A program made the translations under genes and the position numbers. Shown here one piece after another: positions 1 through 5,017 of a stretch of DNA of 5,017 nucleotides. The stretch is taken from the NCBI GenBank assembly GCA_900557355.1, contig USSR01000532.1:1-5017 (forward strand), written 5' to 3'. A model generated the notes under the pieces. The model was not told the origin of the DNA, did not search any database, and saw nothing but the letters and a program-made list of their open reading frames with translations. Origin of the DNA: an uncultured Bacteroides sp. Lineage in GTDB: Bacteria > Bacteroidota > Bacteroidia > Bacteroidales > Bacteroidaceae. Positions within the stretch are counted from its first letter, which is position 1, and each line of letters starts with the position of its first letter.

Positions 1-469
1 GGCAATGGTGGTTTATAATGGGAGTTTTGTTTTGAAAATCTCTCCGCTGGGCGATTGTCTTACTTTGCTTGCCGCTCTTTCCTGGGCGTTCTATAGTCTG
101 ATAATGAAGAAGATGACAGGGAGGTATAATACTATTTTTATTACTCGCAAGATCTTTTTCTATGGCATATTGACTACGCTTCCCGTCTTTATGTTTCAAC
201 CTTGGAAGGCTGACCTTTCTTTGCTCATTCAGCCTTCCGTTCTGTTGAATTTATTGTTTTTGGGTGTAGTTGCTTCCCTGATTTGTTTTGCAATTTGGAA
301 TGTCGTACTGAAAAATCTGGGAACGGTACGCGCTTCCAACTATATTTATCTCAATCCACTGTTCACTTTGGTAGGATCGGCAATTCTGCTGAATGAACAT
401 CTGACGATTATTGCGCTGATTGGGGCTGCTTGTATTATGGGGGGAGTGTATATGGCTGGGAAAAGGTAA
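1..469 (+). CDS. DMT/EamA-family membrane transporter, 5'-truncated (C-terminal half)
   Basis: This is the C-terminal half of an inner-membrane drug/metabolite transporter (EamA family); the substrate cannot be told from sequence. The reading frame is already open at the window edge (GCA precedes the first ATG at position 5), so that ATG is an internal methionine and the gene starts upstream. The visible 154 residues match one EamA repeat of the usual ten-helix, two-repeat protein. Likely helices, numbered from that methionine, are about 16-35, 46-64, 79-102, 108-130 and 133-151. The segment YLNPLFTLVGSAILLNEHLT is the typical Pro-containing helix ending in the Leu-x-Glu-x-Leu-Thr signature of the family. 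The protein ends in a short basic tail (AGKR) and TAA. It converges on the minus-strand operon with only 15 bp between stop codons, so it is probably an unrelated housekeeping neighbour that marks the edge of the glycan locus. Confidence 0.88.
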   Translation, partial: AMVVYNGSFVLKISPLGDCLTLLAALSWAFYSLIMKKMTGRYNTIFITRKIFFYGILTTLPVFMFQPWKADLSLLIQPSVLLNLLFLGVVASLICFAIWNVVLKNLGTVRASNYIYLNPLFTLVGSAILLNEHLTIIALIGAACIMGGVYMAGKR

Positions 470-484
470 GAGTTATACTTGTTT

Positions 485-1993
485 TCAGGGTTTATCTAAA
501 TAATAAAAGGCTACGGACTTATAATTTACAGGATGTGTATTTCCAACCATACCATGTTCTATACCCATGTAGAATTCCTTTTCAAATGATAATTTGTCTG
601 TTGTATAGAAACGGAATCCTCCGGTGCGTGCAGTTTTTAAATGATAATCCAGGCAGCCATGTAGTGGCAGGCTTTTAGCACGGTCCCATTTTCCGGGCAA
701 ATCGTACCATCCTCCATTGTAATAATCTTCGGAACCCGTACCGTGAATACGCATTTTACCGTCTACGTAAGTGGAATCATCTCCTTCGAAGAATACCATA
801 TTACCAGGATATAAACCTTGTGCTGAGTGAATGGTACCTACGTAATGCCCTTTACCTTTTACAGAAAGGAAATCATAAAATTTGCCTTGTTCCGGATTAA
901 TTTCTCCATGCCAGAAAGCATATAATTTACCTTCGGTTTGTTTGATTCTGGCTTCCGTATTATAATAAACTTTCACTTTGAAAGGAATAGTTGTTCCTTC
1001 TATAGCTCGATACTGCAATGACATTTTTGCGGATTGATCGAATGGGCAAGGTAGAAAACAATAATGCCTTCCTGCGTCATTTCCTATAATCATTCCGTTC
1101 ATGGATGGCTTTTCAGTGGAATATCCAAAGAAATCTTGCATCGGAATGTTTATTGCAGGAACTTCTTCTTCATCCCATATAGTTTGTAGAAATACATCTT
1201 TGTGAAGAAGCTGTTCGCTGTTAATTTCGAATCCTACGATTCGTCCCGGTGTATTTGTATGGAAGAACTCTTTTTCTTCACCTGGAGCCAATGAAAAAGA
1301 AAGTTCTTCTGTCTGGCAATTTGCAGACTTTCCTTCAGTAAAAGTGTTCATATGGGATTTAGAAAAGTTTTCCCATACCCGGCATGCTTTCGATAAGGTA
1401 GTTTCCTCTTCAGAAGATAGGTCGATGGAAAAGCTTTCTATATCATAGTTTGGCATATTGCGGTATTGAATTTGATAGAATTTCATTTGATCACCATCTA
1501 ATACAATTTTGCATGATTTTTTGTATGGAATGGGGAGATAGCAATAATATCCGCCTACTCCTTCTCCGCAAACAGGGTTTATGAAAGGATATCGTTTGTT
1601 AGAGAATAAATCCTGGAAGCAGATTTTCAATTGGGCTTTTTTCTGTCCGTCAAAGTAAAATTCTAATGTATCGTTAGTAGGGGTAGGGGTCCAGATGCGA
1701 TTAATGATTCCGGGACCTTTCATTTCTGCAATAACAAGTTTATCACCTTCTTTCCGAAGATATGAATAAGTGCCATTAAATCCATCATCATTGCTACCTG
1801 TTCTATCATAACTGGAAATTTGCTCCACGATACAGTTGGAACGGAAATCGGGTAATAAATCCAGGCGATAAAGAGTTTCTAATTCTGATGAATAATTATA
1901 TTTTCTCTTTGTAACGGTGGAGCAGGAGAGTAGTAAACATATAATTACTCCTCCTGCTACTATAAAGTGATTCTTAATCCATTTATTCTGCAT
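485..1993 (-). CDS. DUF2961 / GH172-type lipoprotein, long form (502 aa)
   Basis: Probable glycoside hydrolase of the DUF2961 (PF11175) / GH172 type, whose characterized members cleave alpha-D-fructofuranosyl or alpha-D-arabinofuranosyl bonds. The chosen start at 1993 begins a lipoprotein signal: Lys/His-containing N-region, hydrophobic core, lipobox LLSC with Cys24. The frame extends to an ATG at 2047, but that start would add 18 charged residues, bury the signal and overlap the upstream gene by 20 bp. Family landmarks are ISSYDRTG (about 60-67), GPGIINRIW (93-101), FFEGDD (401-406) and GTGSEDYY (418-425). The conserved glutamates are E403 and E422, 19 residues apart. A jelly-roll-like module seems to occur twice before the catalytic motifs (about 93-178 and 250-329), with related cores YYCYLPIPYKKSCKI and HYCFLPCPFDQSAKM. 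It lies 34 bp downstream of the other DUF2961 gene, in the same apparent operon. The lipid-anchored Cys is followed by STVTKRK, without acidic residues, so surface exposure is uncertain. The family is clear; the substrate is inferred. Confidence 0.88.
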   Translation of the reverse strand: MQNKWIKNHFIVAGGVIICLLLSCSTVTKRKYNYSSELETLYRLDLLPDFRSNCIVEQISSYDRTGSNDDGFNGTYSYLRKEGDKLVIAEMKGPGIINRIWTPTPTNDTLEFYFDGQKKAQLKICFQDLFSNKRYPFINPVCGEGVGGYYCYLPIPYKKSCKIVLDGDQMKFYQIQYRNMPNYDIESFSIDLSSEEETTLSKACRVWENFSKSHMNTFTEGKSANCQTEELSFSLAPGEEKEFFHTNTPGRIVGFEINSEQLLHKDVFLQTIWDEEEVPAINIPMQDFFGYSTEKPSMNGMIIGNDAGRHYCFLPCPFDQSAKMSLQYRAIEGTTIPFKVKVYYNTEARIKQTEGKLYAFWHGEINPEQGKFYDFLSVKGKGHYVGTIHSAQGLYPGNMVFFEGDDSTYVDGKMRIHGTGSEDYYNGGWYDLPGKWDRAKSLPLHGCLDYHLKTARTGGFRFYTTDKLSFEKEFYMGIEHGMVGNTHPVNYKSVAFYYLDKP

Positions 1994-2027
1994 ATTATAA
2001 TTCTCTTTTTCCTTGATAAATAAATAA

Positions 2028-3182
2028 TTATTCGTCTCCCCAGGCATTATTTTCTTTCGTCTTTTTCCATGTTTCGCGCATCTGATGAATATTCCAGAAA
2101 TTAATCAGAGATTTCAATTTGCGACCGGCCTTATTCGGAATGGAGGGAATGGGATAAGCTTTATCCTGATACCAATAGGCAACTGTGGCAATATCCAAAT
2201 TCATATCATTGGATGTACCATGTTCAATGGTTGCTTTCAGTGATTTTTCAAAGAAGATGGGATCGTTTATAAAGAAACGGTACGCATGGGTACGTCCTAA
2301 CCATCCGGTTTCATTATTCACCCGAGGGTAACCGAAGAAAGGACTTTGGAAAGGTTCTTTTGGACACCATGAAGTATTGAAAAAATCTTCTGTTCCGGTA
2401 CCTACCATTGAAGGTATTTTTTCTCCATCGATAAACCACATATCATCTCCTTCACCATACCAGGCAGTGGAAGGATTTTGAACATAGTAATTTAATCCAA
2501 TGAAGTGTCCTTTCCCCTGTATATCAGCAAATACATAATTTTCTTTTCCATCTATATTAGCCATTTCTCTCCCTGTTTCAGGGTCTTTTACCGGAACAGT
2601 GATTTCGCGATTGAACCATGCATGAAAACGTCCCATATCTTTAGGCAATTTATCTACTTCATAATAATCTACATAGAAAAATATGTTATCAATAACATTG
2701 TCCGCTTGATTTTCTATTTCAATGCGAGCACCTTTGCCAAACGGCATCATAAAGTAAGTGGACATACCTGTTCCGTTTGCAGGTCCGGTTGTCAATGCAT
2801 ACGATGAGAAATTGTAGCTCTCATCCCATCCTTGTCCGAAAAAAGGACCTATTGGAGACTCTACCGAAGGATAATCATTTTCATCCCAATATATTCGTAG
2901 AATGATATCATTCCGACTGATTAAATGAGGAGGCGGGGCAATAGTAAACCAGATATGGTTGATTATTCCAGCTCCTTGAATATTGCAGATTATGACTTTT
3001 TCGTTAGGTTTAATTCCGACAATACGGTCACCATTATAGCCACTTTTATCATAACTACTTACCCGTTTTGAGCGGTAGCCGCTTTTTGTTTTTGCCAGAT
3101 TATATAGTTCTCCATCCATTTGTTGGGCGAAAGCTGACAAAAAAGAGAAATATAACAGTAACAATAGTAAACCACGTTTCAT
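2028..3182 (-). CDS. DUF2961 / GH172-type secreted protein, short form (384 aa)
   Basis: Probable furanoside-acting glycoside hydrolase of the DUF2961/GH172 type. Residues 1-19 form a Sec signal peptide (MKRG, a run of six Leu, then a likely signal-peptidase I site AFA/QQ), with no lipobox, so the mature protein should be soluble in the periplasm or secreted. Landmarks are VSSYDKSGYNGD (41-52), GAGIINHIW (70-78), WDENDYPSVESPIGPFFG (99-116), GKGHFIGLNYYVQ (223-235), WYGEGDD (241-247), GTGTEDFFNTSW (261-272) and a C-terminal VAYWYQ (334-339). E244 and E265 are the likely catalytic pair; their 21-residue spacing equals that between the two catalytic Glu reported (from memory, E270 and E291) in the bifidobacterial difructose-dianhydride enzyme. 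About 45 residues rich in basic amino acids follow VAYWYQ. The gene sits 71 bp after the SusD stop, behind a strong hairpin, and 34 bp before the second DUF2961 gene. The ATG at 3182 is chosen because it starts the signal peptide directly. Confidence 0.9.
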   Translation of the reverse strand: MKRGLLLLLLYFSFLSAFAQQMDGELYNLAKTKSGYRSKRVSSYDKSGYNGDRIVGIKPNEKVIICNIQGAGIINHIWFTIAPPPHLISRNDIILRIYWDENDYPSVESPIGPFFGQGWDESYNFSSYALTTGPANGTGMSTYFMMPFGKGARIEIENQADNVIDNIFFYVDYYEVDKLPKDMGRFHAWFNREITVPVKDPETGREMANIDGKENYVFADIQGKGHFIGLNYYVQNPSTAWYGEGDDMWFIDGEKIPSMVGTGTEDFFNTSWCPKEPFQSPFFGYPRVNNETGWLGRTHAYRFFINDPIFFEKSLKATIEHGTSNDMNLDIATVAYWYQDKAYPIPSIPNKAGRKLKSLINFWNIHQMRETWKKTKENNAWGDE

Positions 3183-3196
3183 ATTTTCATTGTTTT

Positions 3197-3238
3197 ATTT
3201 CTCAGTTCCTGATTAATAAAAATCAGGAACTGAGAAAT
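3197..3238 (-). repeat. Perfect 18-bp inverted repeat (intercistronic hairpin)
   Basis: The arms at 3197-3214 (atttctcagttcctgatt) and 3221-3238 are exact reverse complements, separated by a 6-nt AT-only loop. In the minus-strand transcript the hairpin begins 15 nt after the SusD stop and ends 14 nt before the ATG of the short DUF2961 gene. The bases after it are AAAACAATG, not a U-tract, so it does not look like a standard intrinsic terminator in the operon direction. The opposite direction also lacks a T-run. A likely role is mRNA stabilization or processing that sets SusC/SusD output apart from the enzyme genes, or masking of the downstream ribosome-binding region. This function is inferred; only the structure is seen. 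Confidence 0.85.
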
Positions 3239-3253
3239 TGATGAATAATTAAA

Positions 3254-4972
3254 TTATTTCCATCCCGGATTCTGTTCCAACTGTGGATTCAGTAATATCT
3301 GACGGGTAGGTAATGGGAATAAATAATGTTTGTCAGGATCGAACTTTCTATCTGATGCTTTTTCCAAAATAATAACTCCCTCTTCGTCTACTTCATAACC
3401 CAGATTATTCCAGCGACCATCTGTTTCATATTCAGTACCTTTATATTTAATGCCTCTCAATGGTTGATTAAGTTCTGTTTCTGCAGTTTTCCAACGTCTC
3501 AAATCGTCTAAACGGAAGCCTTCCAGACTTAATTCAATAGTTCTTTCACGTCGAATCTCTTCCAACATATTCAATCCGTTTGTAGTAACGAAATCATTGG
3601 TAAGGTGAGGCATGCCAACCCTGTCTCTTAGTTTGTTAATACTTAAATTCAATTCTGCATCTGTTATCCTGTTATTCTTTTCGAATGATGCTTCAGCATA
3701 GATAAGCAATACTTCAGTATAACGGATTACAGACCAGTCGTTTCCTAATGGGAATGTGATTTCAGCCTCAAATTTTACATTTCTGTAACCTGTTTGAGTC
3801 CAAAAACCGAATTCCACATTATAAACAATACCTCTATTAGGATCATCCAGATTATTCCAGTCTGCATTGTACATGGGTTGTGAGAATAGCCAGAAACGTT
3901 CGCCCGGTTTCAGAAAGAAGATATCCATACGAGGATCACGGTCTTCATATTCAGAAGTGAGTCTTTGATAGCCTTTGAATACAGTATTTGGATGATTTAT
4001 AGGCAAACCATTTTTATCCAGATACATATCTGCTAACTTTTTAGTTGGGCAAAGATTACCGGAATGTTCGTAACGAGGAGATTCTCTGAGATCTTCATCA
4101 TATCGTTGTGCTAAAATTGTTTCTTTATTATCGGCTTTAGTTAAACCGGCCGGATTAGCCTTAATTTTAGAAAGTGTGAAGAAGTATTTATAAGCTAAAT
4201 CTCCTAATTCTGTTCTATGATCCCATAATTCATATTCATTACTATCAATAACACTTTTGGAAGCTGATATTGCATCATCCAGGAAAGCCTCTGCTCCTTG
4301 CAAACCATGATATTTTCTCCATGTTCCTTCAAACAGTGAAAATCTGGCTTTAAAAGCTAAAGCAGCTCCTTTTGATATACGACCTTTATCATCATTAGCT
4401 ATTTCTGATTCAAGTGGTAACTCGGGAATGGCTTCATCTAAATTCTTTTTGATAAAAGCAGCAATTGTTTCTCTACTGTCACGCGGACCATACAATAGAT
4501 CTTTATCATCCAATGTAAGGGTTTTCTCAATAAGAGGAACACCACCGAAACGTTTCAATAAGTTGAAATATTGATAAGCTCTGAAAAATTTCATTTCAGC
4601 CTCATAGACTTTTATGTCATCTTTCAAATCATCCGGTGCGGTTGCACACCTTTCAAGGCCATAGTTTATGTAGCGTATAGCGGAATAAGCTCCATCCCAA
4701 GTTCCGTCAGTTGTTCCGGCTATATATGAACTGTTACTTACATTATTAAATCCTGAAGGTTTAGTAATGTCGGACATGTCATCATCCGAATTGAAAGTGG
4801 ATAAGCCATAATAAAAATTATTTGCATATCGTTTGAAATCCTCTGCGTTTGCAAAGTATACAGGTTCAGAAATTACATCTTTCGAGTATAAATTCAAACC
4901 TTTTTCACAAGAAACTGTAGTACCTAATAAAAGTAAACAGAGTCCTAATATTATATATTTATGTGTCTTCAT
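3254..4972 (-). CDS. SusD/RagB-family glycan-binding outer-membrane lipoprotein
   Basis: SusD-like protein: the surface lid that captures glycan over its partner SusC transporter. Residues 1-22 are a lipoprotein signal (MKTHKY, hydrophobic core, lipobox TVSC with Cys22) followed by E23, compatible with surface export. The length, 572 residues, is normal for the family. The N-terminal SusD-like/TPR region includes EMKFFRAYQYFNLLKRFGG (126-144) followed by VPLIEK, a hallmark segment. Further landmarks are CPTKKLADMYLDKNG (308-322) and DRDPRMD (344-350). The C-terminal RagB/SusD domain carries IRYTEVLLIYAEA (416-428), RRERTIELSLEGFRLDDLRRW (474-494) and the end motif LNPQLEQNPGWK. It starts 12 bp after the SusC-like stop codon, the usual tight susC-susD arrangement, so the two are surely cotranscribed. 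The upstream bases AAAACAGATAAT contain no Shine-Dalgarno, as is common in Bacteroidota. The glycan bound cannot be read from the sequence; the two downstream GH172-type genes suggest a furanoside. Confidence 0.96.
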   Translation of the reverse strand: MKTHKYIILGLCLLLLGTTVSCEKGLNLYSKDVISEPVYFANAEDFKRYANNFYYGLSTFNSDDDMSDITKPSGFNNVSNSSYIAGTTDGTWDGAYSAIRYINYGLERCATAPDDLKDDIKVYEAEMKFFRAYQYFNLLKRFGGVPLIEKTLTLDDKDLLYGPRDSRETIAAFIKKNLDEAIPELPLESEIANDDKGRISKGAALAFKARFSLFEGTWRKYHGLQGAEAFLDDAISASKSVIDSNEYELWDHRTELGDLAYKYFFTLSKIKANPAGLTKADNKETILAQRYDEDLRESPRYEHSGNLCPTKKLADMYLDKNGLPINHPNTVFKGYQRLTSEYEDRDPRMDIFFLKPGERFWLFSQPMYNADWNNLDDPNRGIVYNVEFGFWTQTGYRNVKFEAEITFPLGNDWSVIRYTEVLLIYAEASFEKNNRITDAELNLSINKLRDRVGMPHLTNDFVTTNGLNMLEEIRRERTIELSLEGFRLDDLRRWKTAETELNQPLRGIKYKGTEYETDGRWNNLGYEVDEEGVIILEKASDRKFDPDKHYLFPLPTRQILLNPQLEQNPGWK

Positions 4973-4984
4973 ATTATCTGTTTT

Positions 4985-5017
4985 TTAAAATTGTACATTC
5001 ACACCTATAGAATATCC
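4985..5017 (-). CDS. SusC-like TonB-dependent outer-membrane transporter, extreme C-terminus (partial)
   Basis: Only the final ten codons and TAA are in the window. They read GYSIGVNVQF, an alternating-polarity beta strand ending in phenylalanine. This is the classic last strand of an outer-membrane barrel, where the terminal aromatic residue takes part in recognition by the Bam assembly machinery. The frame is open to the window edge. Being 12 bp upstream of a SusD gene on the same strand, it is almost certainly the SusC partner that imports the captured glycan using TonB energy. The assignment rests on context and this short tail, as no plug or TonB-box sequence is visible. Confidence 0.85.
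   Translation of the reverse strand, partial: GYSIGVNVQF

Noticed and set aside
5..469. A complete 154-aa transporter starting at the ATG at position 5
   Set aside because: The frame is open to the window edge and only about five helices of a ten-helix protein are present, so the gene is cut by the window and not naturally short.
430..678. Open frame of 82 codons on the plus strand
   Set aside because: It overlaps the end of the EamA gene and lies antisense to the conserved C-terminus of the long DUF2961 gene. The predicted peptide has no recognizable features, so it is a shadow frame.
2505..2807. Open frame of 100 codons on the plus strand inside the short DUF2961 gene
   Set aside because: It is fully antisense to a well-supported family gene, and its Phe/Ile/Ser-rich composition is what the reverse of that coding sequence would give.
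485..3182. Jelly-roll proteins in tandem as capsid-like or phage genes
   Set aside because: GH172 proteins share a double jelly-roll fold with some viral capsids, but these two have secretion signals, the GH172 motifs with both Glu, and a SusC/SusD context; no phage genes are present.
3197..3238. Reading the inverted repeat as an intrinsic terminator that ends the susCD transcript
   Set aside because: No U-tract follows the stem on either strand, and the enzyme genes continue in the same direction 14 nt later with no Bacteroides-type promoter (TTTG / TAnnTTTG) visible in the gap.

Overview
The window looks like part of a Bacteroidota chromosome, most likely a gut Bacteroides or close relative. 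The evidence is a SusC/SusD pair, a lipoprotein signal on the SusD protein, AT-rich gene starts with weak Shine-Dalgarno sequences, and a DNA base composition of roughly 40% GC by eye. The species cannot be fixed from the sequence.

Layout. Positions 1-469 (+) hold the 3' part of a DMT/EamA-type membrane transporter whose start lies outside the window. A 15-bp convergent gap follows. Everything else is on the minus strand and reads right to left as one apparent operon: the last ten codons of a SusC-like TonB-dependent transporter (4985-5017), a complete SusD-like lipoprotein (3254-4972), an intergenic stretch dominated by a perfect 18-bp inverted repeat (3197-3238), a secreted DUF2961/GH172-type protein (2028-3182), and a second, longer DUF2961/GH172-type lipoprotein (485-1993). 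The last start is moved 18 codons downstream of the longest open frame, because the lipoprotein signal begins there.

How the genes work together. This is the distal part of a polysaccharide utilization locus. SusD captures a glycan at the surface and SusC imports it. The two DUF2961 proteins are the only enzymes visible. They share the family's start motif (SSYD plus GxGIIN-IW) and keep both conserved glutamates, in the EGDD and GTG(T/S)ED motifs. Characterized GH172 enzymes act on furanosides: alpha-D-fructofuranosyl linkages (difructose dianhydride I) and alpha-D-arabinofuranosyl linkages (D-arabinan). The inferred target is therefore a furanose-containing glycan. No sensor-regulator, sigma/anti-sigma pair or other glycosidase is visible; these may lie beyond position 5017.

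The points most worth following up are the tandem, divergent GH172-type pair with different export signals, the apparent duplicated module in the longer one, and the strong intercistronic hairpin just upstream of the first enzyme gene. I saw no tRNA, rRNA, CRISPR array, insertion sequence or attachment site.
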